Shown here one piece after another: positions 51,398 through 59,350 of a stretch of 59,350 nucleotides of DNA. This DNA is from Thermodesulfobacteriota bacterium (GTDB lineage Bacteria > Desulfobacterota > DSM-4660 > Desulfatiglandales > Desulfatiglandaceae): NCBI GenBank assembly GCA_028278625.1, contig JANQDY010000079.1, forward strand, positions 1 through 59,350. Reading direction: 5' to 3'. Positions within the stretch are counted from its first letter, which is position 1. Each line of letters opens with the position of its first letter. Below the pieces are notes generated by a model. That model was given only the letters and a program-made list of their open reading frames with translations, did no database searches and was not told the DNA's origin. Position numbers and translations under genes: made by a program.

Positions 51398-52813
51398 ATG
51401 ACACATCGAACACGTTACCGCCGGATCATTTCCCTGATGATCGCCGCTTCACTTTTTATGTCACCGATGACCTTCCGATCAGAGGCCTTTGCCCTTTCAA
51501 TCGAGGACGAGTGGAAAATGGGACAGGCCTTCTTCTTTCAGGTCCGGAATCAGTATGAGCTGGTTTCAGACCCTTTTGCCGTAAAATACATCAACGACCT
51601 GGGTCATTATCTGCTGCTGCCCCTTGAAACCAGGCCTTTCCCCTTTCGTTTCTATATCATCAGTGACGAAACGCTAAACGCCTTTGCAGGCCCCGGAGGC
51701 CACATTTTCTTCTATTCCGGGCTCATTGAGGCCATGGACCGGGTGGATAAACTGGCGGCGGTGATGTGTCATGAAATCGCCCATATATCCGCACGGCACC
51801 TGTCCAAAAGGATCGATCAGGCCAAGAATATCGGGATCGGTACCCTGGCGGGCATCTTGGCCGGCATACTCATCGGCGGCCCTTTGGCCGCCGCGGTCAT
51901 GACCGGGGCCATGGCCGCCGGAATGCAGGCACAATACCATTTCAGCCGGGAAGATGAGCGCCAGGCCGACCAGTTAAGCCACAAATACATCAAACCATCC
52001 ACATTTGATTCCAAAGCGATGATCGGGGCCCTCCAGGAAATTCAAAAAGGAAGTTGGATCGGATCAGGCCAAATACCGCCCTATCTGTTGACCCACCCCA
52101 CGGGACCTGAACGCATTAGCAACCTGGAATCCCTTTCAAGTACCGATGAACCTGCAATGCTCAGCAAGGAAGCGATCTATTTCAGAGCCCTTTATCCCGC
52201 ATTTCAGACCATCGTCATGGCCATCTGCAAAGAACCCGGCGACGCAATGAAGAAATTTGAAGATGCCCTTCAAAAGGAACCCGAAGCCTGGCTGCCCCAA
52301 CTGGGTCTGGGCATTGTCTACATGCGGGAAAACAGATATCCCGACGCCATCATGGCGCTTAAGAAAGCCAGAGAAAAGCAGCCGGAGTTTCTCCCCATCC
52401 TGAGAACCCTCGGAGAAGCATATCTGATGGACGGACAGCAGAAAAAGGCAAAGCGGGTTCTCGAAACGGCTTTGGATCTGGACCACGGTGACAAGGCCTC
52501 ACTTTTTTTGATGGGCAGCATCTACGAGGAAGCGGGGGATATCAAAAAAGCCCTTCGCATCTTTAAAAAGCTCTCCTATCTCAAGCCGGTTCGTAACGAT
52601 GTATACTATCACCTCGGCGTATGCTACGGCAGGGACAACCAGTTGGCATTGGCCCATTATAATTTCGGCGTCTTTTTTAAAAATTCGGGTAAATTCCAAA
52701 AAGCCATGTTTCATTTAAGAAAATCCAAAGATCTTGCTTCCAATAACGCCGTCCTTCAGGAGAAAATCCGCAAGGAAACAGAGAGTGTCGAAAAGATGAA
52801 GGATCAAACATGA
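51398..52813 (+). CDS. M48 zinc metalloprotease with TPR repeats (BepA-like)
   Basis: A 471-residue protein. A signal peptide covers about residues 1-35. The M48 site is CHEIAHISARH near residue 128, with the third ligand Glu in REDERQADQLSHKY near 186. Four or five TPR repeats fill about 285-450 (AWLPQLGLGIVYMRENRYPD and following). BepA in E. coli degrades or assembles outer-membrane proteins such as LptD, in the periplasm. A hydrophobic glycine-rich segment at about 145-170 could loop into the active site or membrane. AAGAG precedes the ATG. Confidence 0.9.
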   Translation: MTHRTRYRRIISLMIAASLFMSPMTFRSEAFALSIEDEWKMGQAFFFQVRNQYELVSDPFAVKYINDLGHYLLLPLETRPFPFRFYIISDETLNAFAGPGGHIFFYSGLIEAMDRVDKLAAVMCHEIAHISARHLSKRIDQAKNIGIGTLAGILAGILIGGPLAAAVMTGAMAAGMQAQYHFSREDERQADQLSHKYIKPSTFDSKAMIGALQEIQKGSWIGSGQIPPYLLTHPTGPERISNLESLSSTDEPAMLSKEAIYFRALYPAFQTIVMAICKEPGDAMKKFEDALQKEPEAWLPQLGLGIVYMRENRYPDAIMALKKAREKQPEFLPILRTLGEAYLMDGQQKKAKRVLETALDLDHGDKASLFLMGSIYEEAGDIKKALRIFKKLSYLKPVRNDVYYHLGVCYGRDNQLALAHYNFGVFFKNSGKFQKAMFHLRKSKDLASNNAVLQEKIRKETESVEKMKDQT

Positions 52814-52826
52814 AAGGAGGAATAAA

Positions 52827-54122
52827 ATGACATTTACAAAAGGTACCATCACCGAAGAGTTTGAAACTGTGCTGAAGATCGGTCGCCCACCCAACATTGT
52901 GCACCTGTTTCCCAATTCAAAAGCCCTCATCGTAAGCGGCAAAGTCGTTGATCGCGCCATGCAGAGAAAGGGCAAGGCCATGACCATCGCCGCAAACGGC
53001 CGCAACCATTTTGTCATTCGCGGCGCACTGCGGGCGGCCCAGCGGGCCAATGCCGCCATCATTTTGGAAATCGCCAAGTCCGAAGGGGGGGCCAATGCCT
53101 ACTGCCCGGTGAACTACTGGAATCTGGCCCGACAGGCCGATGCTGTTATGAATGAGCTGGGAATAACCATTCCCGTTGCAATTCATGCCGATCATTACGG
53201 CATCAAAAGCGAGGCTGATGTTGAATCGGCAAAAGTGGAAATCCCCACGCTATTTGAAGCGGGCATCACTTCCATTGCCATCGATGCCTCTCACATGCCG
53301 GACGATGAAAACCTTCTCGCCAACCTGTCACTGAATTCCTATTTGCCAAAGTGGGCCGGTTATGAAACGGAAATCGGTGAAATCAAGGGGAAACTGGGCC
53401 TTTCAACCGCGGACGAGGCGTTGTTCCTGATTCAAGGGCTCAATGCAAACGATGTCTTCCCGGACTGGATTGCACTGAACAACGGTACCACTCACGGCAT
53501 TGAACAGAGTGATGAGGGGATTCAAGTACCGCTCACCGCTGAAATCCATGAAGCCATTGCCAAGTACCACATATCCGGGGCCCAGCACGGCACTTCAGGC
53601 AACAACTCGGAACGTCTCAGGAATATCGTTCAAAAAACCAATACCACCAAAGCCAATGTGGCCACGGCGCTTCAGATGATATCATGGGGTGTTAAAGTCA
53701 ATGATTTCGGTAACGCCATGCTGGATGAAAACGGCGATTTCATCAAAATGCCCGACGCCGGCATGACCGAAGGCCTTTGGCGTGAAATGGTCGGTTACGC
53801 TCAGGAAAAGGGACTAAAAGGGGGAAACTACAAAAAGCTGAACCTCCCCTTTGAAAACAAGCTTCTGGCCCTTCCCAGGGACGTCAGGGAACGGATGGTC
53901 CGGGGAGTGGAAGATTTCGTCTATGACCTGCTGACTCAGGTCTTTAATGCGCAGGATACTGCCCCCCTCGCTTTTGAGGCCATCATGGAGGCCGGTTCCC
54001 ACGATCTGGGCCCCAAGAGCTCCCGTATTGAAGATCCGGCCCAGTGGACGGAAGAGAAGATTAAAGAACGGGCCGCCACGCTCGATTCCGATAAGGGACC
54101 TTCGGGGGACTTTGATGACTGA
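52827..54122 (+). CDS. fba: Class II fructose-bisphosphate aldolase
   Basis: A 431-residue zinc aldolase. IHADHYGIKS near residue 113 holds the class II metal His and catalytic Asp (the usual HLDHG block). IAIDASHMPDDENL near 150 and ISGAQHGTSGNN near 250 correspond to the phosphate and metal loops. It is longer than the common 300-360, with a C-terminal extension of about 60 residues. AAAGGAGG precedes the ATG. Tail overlaps the next gene by eight bases. It complements the phosphofructokinase at 23075. Confidence 0.9.
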   Translation: MTFTKGTITEEFETVLKIGRPPNIVHLFPNSKALIVSGKVVDRAMQRKGKAMTIAANGRNHFVIRGALRAAQRANAAIILEIAKSEGGANAYCPVNYWNLARQADAVMNELGITIPVAIHADHYGIKSEADVESAKVEIPTLFEAGITSIAIDASHMPDDENLLANLSLNSYLPKWAGYETEIGEIKGKLGLSTADEALFLIQGLNANDVFPDWIALNNGTTHGIEQSDEGIQVPLTAEIHEAIAKYHISGAQHGTSGNNSERLRNIVQKTNTTKANVATALQMISWGVKVNDFGNAMLDENGDFIKMPDAGMTEGLWREMVGYAQEKGLKGGNYKKLNLPFENKLLALPRDVRERMVRGVEDFVYDLLTQVFNAQDTAPLAFEAIMEAGSHDLGPKSSRIEDPAQWTEEKIKERAATLDSDKGPSGDFDD

Positions 54123-55164
54123 TCCGTCAGCGGATGGTCCCGGAGACCCGCATCTATGGGTGGAAGGTCTTAAAACCGATACGCGGGTTTCCGGTTGCTA
54201 TCTGGTAAAATCGAAGAGACTTTCAACCACACGCAACGGAAACCCGTTTTTGAACCTTACTCTCGCCGATAAGACGGGAGAGATGCCGGCCAAGGTCTGG
54301 GAGAATGCCCAACATCTTTCCGGCCTTTTCCGTGAGGGGGATATTGTTGAAATCAATGGCAAGACAAACACCTATCAAAGTCAGATTCAGCTGACGGTCT
54401 TTGACCTGGGCCCCGTTAACGACCCCCCGGATCCCGGGTTGTTCGTGGAAACCTCACCGTTCGATATTCCGGGGATGATGCGATCCCTAAGAGCCCTTTT
54501 GAAACAGGTCAACAATACCCATTTGAGGGCCCTCATTGACCAATTCCTAAAAGACCGAAAATTCATGGATCGTTTCAGGAAAGCGCCGGCGGCCAAGAAT
54601 TTTCACCACTCATACCTGGGGGGCCTCCTGGAGCATACCCTTTCGGTCTGCCGCCTGGCAGCAATGGTCGCTGATCACTATCCGTCACTGAACAAGGATT
54701 TGCTGATCACCGCCGCTTTTCTTCATGATGTGGGAAAAATCCGGGAATTTTCCTGGAATCTGAACATCGATTACACGGATGAAGGAAGGCTCGTGGGACA
54801 CATTGTCCTGGGCGTGGCAATGGTGGACGAGAAATTGCGATCAATTGAGGAATTTGACCATGAACTGGCCATAAGGCTCCGACACCTGATTCTCAGCCAC
54901 CACGGCCAATACGATTTCGGCTCACCCAAGGAACCCAAGTTCCAGGAAGCATTTGCCCTTCATCTGGTGGACGACCTGGATGCAAAAATAAACGGTTTGG
55001 ATCGTTTTATGAAAACAGACCGGCAGGAAGGCCTATGGACCGATTTTAATCGAATGTTCAAAAGATATTTTTTCAAGGGCCCCCTGCCCGGGGCCCAGGA
55101 TGCGGAAGAAACCGGAGAAGTTGGCCTCGGCCGACAGGGTCTGCTGTTCTCGACCGATTTCTGA
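54115..55164 (+). CDS. OB-fold/HD-domain 3'-5' exoribonuclease, YhaM-like
   Basis: A 349-residue protein. An OB-fold (about 20-110; NPFLNLTLADKTGEMPAKVW) is followed by an HD domain with HHSYLGGLLEHTLSVC near 160 and AAFLHDVGKIREF near 200. This arrangement is that of YhaM-type RNA exonucleases. The start at 54115 lies inside the aldolase end with GGGGGAC upstream. HD metal ligands appear complete. Confidence 0.88.
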   Translation: MTDPSADGPGDPHLWVEGLKTDTRVSGCYLVKSKRLSTTRNGNPFLNLTLADKTGEMPAKVWENAQHLSGLFREGDIVEINGKTNTYQSQIQLTVFDLGPVNDPPDPGLFVETSPFDIPGMMRSLRALLKQVNNTHLRALIDQFLKDRKFMDRFRKAPAAKNFHHSYLGGLLEHTLSVCRLAAMVADHYPSLNKDLLITAAFLHDVGKIREFSWNLNIDYTDEGRLVGHIVLGVAMVDEKLRSIEEFDHELAIRLRHLILSHHGQYDFGSPKEPKFQEAFALHLVDDLDAKINGLDRFMKTDRQEGLWTDFNRMFKRYFFKGPLPGAQDAEETGEVGLGRQGLLFSTDF

Positions 55165-55208
55165 AAAATCCCATCTTTTACAAAAGAACCACCCTGCTCC
55201 ATGCCTTT

Positions 55209-56744
55209 TCAATTAGGGCTGCTTTTGCGAATGCCCAGCCGTTTCATCCGCGAATCAAAGGTGGAGCGGTTCAGGGCCGCATCCTCTGCGGCCCGACTGA
55301 TGTTCCATCTGTTCTTCTCAAGCAGGTATAGGATGTAGGATTCTTCCAGGGATTTGAATGTGTGGCCTGAAAATCCATCGTGGGACTCGGCCGCCGGTTC
55401 CGTGGAAAGCGGTTTATCCGTTTCCGGTTCCCGGTCATGTACCAAAGAAGGATTCCATTCCTGAACCGTCTCGATCAACCAAGATGGGAGATCCTCTATT
55501 TCAACCGTCTCTTTTGATGCGGTTACCATGACATTTCGCACCACGTTTTCCAGTTCCCTGATATTTCCTTTCCACGGATGTTGAATAAAATATTCCAGGG
55601 CTCCCTGAGAAATTCGTTTCGGTTTGAGATTCAACTTCTTTGCTTCAACGGCAATGAACCGTTCCAGCAGTAAAGGGATATCTTCTTTTCTTTCCCGCAG
55701 GGGCGGAATGTGCAAGGGGAGCACATTCAACCGATAAAACAGATCTTCTCGAAACCGCTTTTCCTCGATTGCCTTAGACAGATCCAGATTGGTTGCGGAG
55801 ACGATTCTCACATCAATTCTTCTGTCGGAAGTGCTTCCCACCGGCTTGATTTCGCCATCCTGCAGGACCCGCAGCATTTTGGACTGCAATCCATAGGGCA
55901 TATCCCCGATTTCATCCAAAAACAACGTCCCCCCGTGAGCCGCCTCAAAAAGCCCTTTTTTGTCACGGTTGGCGCCGGTAAACGCACCCTTCATATAGCC
56001 GAATAGTTCGCTTTCCAAAAGATTCTCCGGTATGGCACTGCAGTTCTGGGTTAAGAACGGCTTGTTCTTGCGCGAACTCTGAAGGTGAAGCTCTCTTGCA
56101 AAAAGCTCCTTTCCCGTACCGCTTTCACCGGTGATGAGAACGGGATAGTCCGATTTTGCGAAAACCTTGGTCTTTTGGAGGGCCTCCTGAACGGGTATTG
56201 CCTGTCCAATGATCGGCGGCTGCGCCTGAAATCCGTTGATGATTTCCTTAAGAGCCCTATTCTCTTCCATCTGCTTCGTGTAGGCGGTATATTTGCTGAG
56301 TGCAATGGAGCCCACTGAAATGATGTTTTCGATGAGTTCAAGGTAGGCTTTGTCCAGATTGATATCACTTCCCGTGTTGGTGGTATCGATGAGTTCGAGG
56401 GCCCCATAGACTTCTCCTGTGTCAAATATCAGGGGAAAACAAACGATCAGGTTGCTTTTGATCTTTACGTCCTTTTCCGCTTCACCAAAATGTCGATGGT
56501 CCTCCCCCACCTTACTGACCGTCATACGTCCGTTTTCAATAACCCAACCCACGATGCTCGGCTTTTCATTTCCAATGGAAAGCCCCAGGACCTTGTCGCT
56601 GTCATCCCCGATGGCTTCAATGCACGTATAGACATCCTCCTGCTTGACCCATATGGAACCCCGCTCCACATTCTGGAGCTTCAAAAGGCTTCCCAGGAAG
56701 ACCTTCAAAATTTTCTTTCTGTCAAAACCGCTCCTCGTTTCCAT
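55209..56744 (-). CDS. Sigma-54-dependent activator with GAF domain
   Basis: A 511-residue regulator. An N-terminal GAF domain (about 1-165; WVKQEDVYTCIEAIGDD, GEVYGALELIDTTN) precedes the AAA+ domain: Walker A GESGTGKE near 215, the sigma-54-contacting GAFTGA near 262, GGTLFLDEIGDM (Walker B) near 280 and the arginine finger region FREDLFYRLNVLP. A Fis-type helix-turn-helix is at the C-terminus (NRWNISRAAEDAALNRSTFD). Start 56744 has AGAGGTG upstream. It probably responds to a small molecule or redox signal via GAF and acts on the sigma-54 promoter 250 bases upstream. Confidence 0.94.
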   Translation of the reverse strand: METRSGFDRKKILKVFLGSLLKLQNVERGSIWVKQEDVYTCIEAIGDDSDKVLGLSIGNEKPSIVGWVIENGRMTVSKVGEDHRHFGEAEKDVKIKSNLIVCFPLIFDTGEVYGALELIDTTNTGSDINLDKAYLELIENIISVGSIALSKYTAYTKQMEENRALKEIINGFQAQPPIIGQAIPVQEALQKTKVFAKSDYPVLITGESGTGKELFARELHLQSSRKNKPFLTQNCSAIPENLLESELFGYMKGAFTGANRDKKGLFEAAHGGTLFLDEIGDMPYGLQSKMLRVLQDGEIKPVGSTSDRRIDVRIVSATNLDLSKAIEEKRFREDLFYRLNVLPLHIPPLRERKEDIPLLLERFIAVEAKKLNLKPKRISQGALEYFIQHPWKGNIRELENVVRNVMVTASKETVEIEDLPSWLIETVQEWNPSLVHDREPETDKPLSTEPAAESHDGFSGHTFKSLEESYILYLLEKNRWNISRAAEDAALNRSTFDSRMKRLGIRKSSPN

Positions 56745-56996
56745 TTTGCACCTCTTTCCTTTACACGCGGCGAATGCCACAGGGCCGAACCTGCCAATAT
56801 TTTGACCATATATCATAAATTTTACGACATTTCAATTCCGTTCGTAGCGTCTGGTCCATTGCATCAAGCCCCTTAAACCCCTTTTTGAGCCGTTTCCCTT
56901 AAAAATGAAAGGTTTTTGAATATTCATTAGCCAGAAGTGTGCCAGCGCGACATACCCATCCATTATCGGTTCAGTCGACATTGCCCGTTCATCTTT

Positions 56997-57011
56997 TGGC
57001 ACATATTTTGC
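56997..57011 (+). promoter_or_regulatory. Sigma-54 promoter
   Basis: TGGCAC-N5-TTGC, an exact match to the -24/-12 consensus with the GG and GC 12 bases apart. It lies 63 bases before the start of the small membrane protein and in the 329-base gap after the divergent sigma-54 activator gene. Confidence 0.88.
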
Positions 57012-57073
57012 TAAACATTCACCGCAATGGCGATTGTGATTTTCCCGGAGGAAAGAAAAGGAGGTGAGCCGCA

Positions 57074-57283
57074 ATGAAAAAGAGCTCGGCACTTATGATT
57101 CGGATTATTGGCGTCTTTTTGAGCATGTTGGGAGCGGCTATTTTTTGTCTGCTGTTTGTCTTGTGGAGCGTGGAGGAATACGCGACTTATTCCGTACCCT
57201 TATGGCCCATGGCGTTCGGTATCGGTATCGCGGTACTCGGCCTCATATGCGTTAAGGCCGGAACCACGTCCAATTACCTATAG
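57074..57283 (+). CDS. Small two-helix membrane protein, sigma-54 target
   Basis: A 69-residue protein with two hydrophobic helices (about residues 8-31 and 41-61) and a short acidic loop between them. A near-perfect AAAGGAGGTGA lies eight bases upstream. I do not recognise the family. The sigma-54 promoter and divergent activator imply tight, condition-dependent expression. Confidence 0.75.
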   Translation: MKKSSALMIRIIGVFLSMLGAAIFCLLFVLWSVEEYATYSVPLWPMAFGIGIAVLGLICVKAGTTSNYL

Positions 57284-57426
57284 ACCTTGAAGACCCGGAT
57301 CTTCCGTCTCTATCCGCTCTCAACCGTCAGGCCAGATCTACCTCCTTGCAGCTTTCCGCATCTGCCCGCCCGGCAAAATCTCTCCACCCGGGCTGAAAAT
57401 GCCCGCGCGATGACGTCCATTTTTGC

Positions 57427-57496
57427 CACCCCTAATAAATAGAAAAGCCGCAACCCGTTAAGGTTGCGGCTTATTCTAATCGATGGTGCCCAAGGC
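57427..57496. repeat. tRNA-Leu 3'-end/terminator repeat, copy 1
   Basis: About 70 bases that match 58332-58400. The 17-mer TTCTAATCGATGGTGCC (57474-57490) is identical in both, followed by one mismatch and AAGGC. In copy 2 this is the 3' end and downstream terminator of tRNA-Leu; here only about 13 bases of tRNA acceptor remain. It is att-like, marking the left edge of the hicAB segment. The 57284-57426 stretch before it holds nothing I can name. Confidence 0.75.
57445..57472 (-). terminator. Terminator after hicAB
   Basis: AAGCCGCAACC (57445-57455) and GGTTGCGGCTT (57462-57472) form an 11-bp stem; read on the minus strand it is followed by TTCTATTTATT. Compared with the tRNA-Leu terminator it shows a compensated C-G to U-A change in the stem. 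Confidence 0.8.
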
Positions 57497-57501
57497 CTAT
57501 T

Positions 57502-57840
57502 TCACTCCTCATAATGGGCGGCCTTTTCAAGGGCTTCAACGGCCCATTGGTTTATACTCTTCCCGCTTAATTGGGCAGCCGTAGCAACAGCGGCATGGAT
57601 TTCGGGCGGTACTCTTAAGAACATTTTTCCGGAATAGGGCTTATTGGGGTCTTCTCCCCTTTGTGCACAGGTGGCAAGATAAAAATCCATGGCTTCCTTG
57701 AACTCCCTGAAAATTTCATCAACGCTTTCGCCGTGAAAAGTGATGATATCTCGTATGCCGGCCACACGCCCCACAAAGCATTTGTCTTCGTCGCTGTATT
57801 CGATTCGTGCCGAATAACCCTTGTATGTCATCGGTTTCAT
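57502..57840 (-). CDS. hicB: HicB-family antitoxin
   Basis: A 112-residue protein. The partial RNase H fold of HicB is at residues 1-60 (YSARIEYSDEDKCFVGRVAG, FHGESVDEIFREFKEAMDFYL), and a ribbon-helix-helix DNA-binding tail follows (KMFLRVPPEIHAAVATAAQLSGKSINQWAVEAL). It would neutralise HicA and repress the operon. It overlaps hicA by four bases. Confidence 0.93.
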   Translation of the reverse strand: MKPMTYKGYSARIEYSDEDKCFVGRVAGIRDIITFHGESVDEIFREFKEAMDFYLATCAQRGEDPNKPYSGKMFLRVPPEIHAAVATAAQLSGKSINQWAVEALEKAAHYEE

Positions 57841-58091
57841 GGTGTCACCTCTATTTTTTCTAAAAATTCACGGGCTGCCCGGATCTGATACGGTTTTGCT
57901 TCTTTCCCTGGGTGGGGCCGGTGGAAATCCGCCCGCAAATCACCTCGCTTAAATGCAACACGGGAACCCCTACCTTCGATCAATTCACACCCTACAGCCA
58001 GCAACAAAGATTCAATCCGCCTCCATTCAAGGTTAGTTGGTACAGGATCAGAAAAAACATTTGCCGAGGTTTTACGATGCTTGCTGTTCAT
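57837..58091 (-). CDS. hicA: HicA-family mRNA interferase toxin
   Basis: An 84-residue protein with the HicA dsRBD-like fold: WRRIESLLLAVGCELIEGRGSR and the catalytic His region RADFHRPHPGKEAKPYQI. The start at 58091 (MNSKHRKT) matches this subgroup; an ATG 30 bases upstream is possible. The N-terminal extension is typical of the longer HicA type found with RHH-tailed HicB. The 296 bases upstream to tRNA-Leu hold its promoter and no gene. Confidence 0.9.
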   Translation of the reverse strand: MNSKHRKTSANVFSDPVPTNLEWRRIESLLLAVGCELIEGRGSRVAFKRGDLRADFHRPHPGKEAKPYQIRAAREFLEKIEVTP

Positions 58092-58331
58092 GAATTCAAA
58101 GATATCATTATCCGATAACATATGAAAGAAAATAATGCTCTAACACAGTGCCTTGTGGATCCTCCATTTCGCGATACCGTGTCGCAATACAACGTGACCG
58201 ACTCGTCATTATGTTGCCGGCCGAATCTCTTCATTCAGATCGGATTCATTATGGGTACCCGCCGTGAGAAATGCTTGGGCAAACGGGCTGGATAATCAAA
58301 CAAAAACCTCCAACAATCCGCACCCTATCCG

Positions 58332-58400
58332 CACCCCAGAAAATAGAAAAGCCGTAACCTCTTAAGATTACGGCTTGTTCTAATCGATGGTGCCGAAGGC
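58332..58400. repeat. tRNA-Leu 3'-end/terminator repeat, copy 2
   Basis: Partner of 57427-57496. It contains the true tRNA-Leu 3' end and its terminator. The two copies bracket a 0.9-kb segment with only hicAB, like the ends of a small island integrated at a tRNA gene. Confidence 0.75.
58349..58376 (-). terminator. tRNA-Leu terminator
   Basis: AAGCCGTAA/TTACGGCTT stem (58349-58357 with 58368-58376), followed on the minus strand by TTCTATTTT. Confidence 0.8.
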
Positions 58401-58474
58401 GAGACTCGAACTCGCACAGGCGTACGCCCACTAGACCCTGAACCTAGCGCGTCTACCAGTTCCGCCACTTCGGC
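58388..58474 (-). tRNA. tRNA-Leu (anticodon CAG)
   Basis: Read on the minus strand it starts GCCGAAGTGGCGGAA and ends with the matching acceptor strand plus encoded CCA. The anticodon loop is TTCAGGG (CAG). A long variable arm (GGCGTACGCC) and the GTTCGAGTC T-loop confirm a class II leucine tRNA. All stems pair. Confidence 0.96.
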
Positions 58475-58508
58475 GCGAAAATTAATGTTGCCATTTCGTG
58501 GGGAGAAA

Positions 58509-58535
58509 GGTATATTTATTGGTTAAATTTGTCAA
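58509..58535 (-). promoter_or_regulatory. Promoter of tRNA-Leu
   Basis: Minus strand TTGACA (58535-58530) and TATACC or TACCTT 15-17 bases on, about 35 bases before the tRNA. Confidence 0.55.
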
Positions 58536-58625
58536 CTTATTTTATTGCATAATCTGCCCTGAGTTCTTAGGGTATAGCTTATTTTCTGACGCATGTGAAT
58601 TTTTTTGAGGCCCGATGGAAGAAGA

Positions 58626-59350
58626 ATGGCTGTTATCTCAAACCTGGAACAGATTAACCAAAAACTTCGAAACCCTGCATTGACAATCGGAAATTTCGAC
58701 GGCGTTCACAAGGGGCATTTAAGCCTTTTTGACCTCACAAAGAAAAGGGCCGCCGCCATGGATGGCCAGTCGGTCGTCATCACCTTTGACCCGCACCCCA
58801 TCAAGGTCATGAAACCGGGCAATGGCCCGCTTCTCATCACATTGACCGAACAGAAACTGGAGCTGATCACCAATGCAGGCATCGATATCATTATATGCCT
58901 TCCCTTCACACGTCAGTTCGCGGCCATAACCGCGCAGGAGTTTGTGGAAAAAATATTGATCGACAGAATCGGGATACGGGAACTGGTTGTCGGCTATGAC
59001 TACACATTCGGCGCCGGACGTGAAGGAAACATTGAACTGCTGAAAAGCATGGGCCAAGCCCATGATTTCAAGGTTCACGTGGTCCCGCCGGTTTATGTCG
59101 ACGACATCCTTGTGTCAAGCACGTCCATTCGCGAACTGGTTTCAGATGGTAAACTAGGCGATGCCAAAAAACTCCTGGGACGTGATTATCAGGTGTGTGG
59201 AACGGTCGTCAAAGGCAAAAACAGGGGCGGAAGGCTTCTGGGATATCCCACGGCCAATCTCGCCCTGATCGACGAATTGGTTCCCAGAAGGGGTGTTTAT
59301 GTGGTAAAAGTCCAGGTTGAAGACCGGGTGTTTGATGGGGTGACGAATAT
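58626..59350 (+). CDS. ribF: Riboflavin kinase/FAD synthetase, cut by the window edge
   Basis: The first 241 residues are present. The adenylyltransferase domain shows TIGNFDGVHKGHLSLF near residue 19, TFDPHP near 49, VGYDYTFGAGREGN near 118 and STSIRELV near 160. The kinase domain begins at about 180 with VVKGKNRGGRLLGYPTANL. It makes FMN and FAD, needed in quantity by the flavoproteins in this window. The C-terminal 60-70 residues lie beyond 59350. The ATG at 58626 is preceded by GAAGAAG. Confidence 0.95.
   Translation, partial: MAVISNLEQINQKLRNPALTIGNFDGVHKGHLSLFDLTKKRAAAMDGQSVVITFDPHPIKVMKPGNGPLLITLTEQKLELITNAGIDIIICLPFTRQFAAITAQEFVEKILIDRIGIRELVVGYDYTFGAGREGNIELLKSMGQAHDFKVHVVPPVYVDDILVSSTSIRELVSDGKLGDAKKLLGRDYQVCGTVVKGKNRGGRLLGYPTANLALIDELVPRRGVYVVKVQVEDRVFDGVTN

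Noticed and set aside
1..59350. CRISPR arrays, rRNA genes and prophage
   Set aside because: No regularly spaced direct repeats, rRNA signatures or phage structural genes were seen anywhere in the window.

Overview
The window comes from a Gram-negative, strictly anaerobic sulfate reducer, most likely a member of the Desulfobacterota. It carries AprBA and QmoAB for dissimilatory APS reduction, many heterodisulfide-reductase-like (Hdr) flavin/iron-sulfur proteins, an outer-membrane-type cell-wall recycling ligase (Mpl), and three genes with an in-frame UGA that is best read as selenocysteine. The assignment rests on gene content only.

Layout: 385-1683 is a selenocysteine-containing HdrD-like protein. 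1770-8326 is mixed housekeeping and accessory DNA (TusA-like, TPR lipoprotein-size protein, Mpl, M23 peptidase, SDR, caspase-like protein). 8756-11446 is mobile-element debris: an IS91-type remnant abutted by an IS4-superfamily transposase. 11555-14947 (minus strand) holds a sugar aminotransferase, a Wzz-like protein, a SEC-C protein and a zinc ribbon protein. 15043-22605 (minus) is aprBA-qmoAB-hdrCB, the APS reductase module in which hdrC/hdrB stand where qmoC usually is. 23075-24370 is a phosphofructokinase, divergent from 24566-32093 (plus), a six-gene Hdr/Flx-type electron-transfer operon with two selenoproteins and an unusual split HdrA. 32202-32981 is an enoyl-CoA hydratase-family protein. 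33208-35912 (plus) is a cytoplasmic molybdopterin oxidoreductase plus ferredoxin subunit, convergent with 35915-43185 (minus): GltD-like, NifU-like, NuoG-like, NuoF, NuoE and a TAT-exported metallo-hydrolase. 43483-45001 (minus) is a small iron-sulfur/metal-cofactor cluster under a TTGTGA-N6-TCACAA palindrome. 45266-54115 onward is a conserved housekeeping run (radical SAM, rplU-rpmA-obgE-proB-proA-nadD-rsfS, M48 protease, class II aldolase, HD/OB protein). 55209-57283 is a sigma-54 activator divergent from a small membrane protein with a textbook sigma-54 promoter. 57427-58474 is a HicAB toxin-antitoxin pair between two copies of a tRNA-Leu 3' end/terminator repeat. The right edge cuts ribF.

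How it fits together: QmoAB-HdrCB would pass electrons to AprBA. The Flx/Hdr operon (NAD(P)H-oxidising FlxA-like subunit, FlxB/FlxC-like Fe-S subunits, a Sec-containing FlxD/MvhD-like linker, and HdrA) is a candidate flavin-based electron-bifurcating complex. The Mo enzyme with NuoE/NuoF/short NuoG and a GltD-like subunit looks like a second soluble NAD(P)-linked complex. The most interesting signal is the HdrA of the Flx operon: its canonical chain is divided between two genes at the ferredoxin position, the extra sequence at the break resembles the two ends of an FlxC-like protein in swapped order, and a second whole HdrA is fused downstream.
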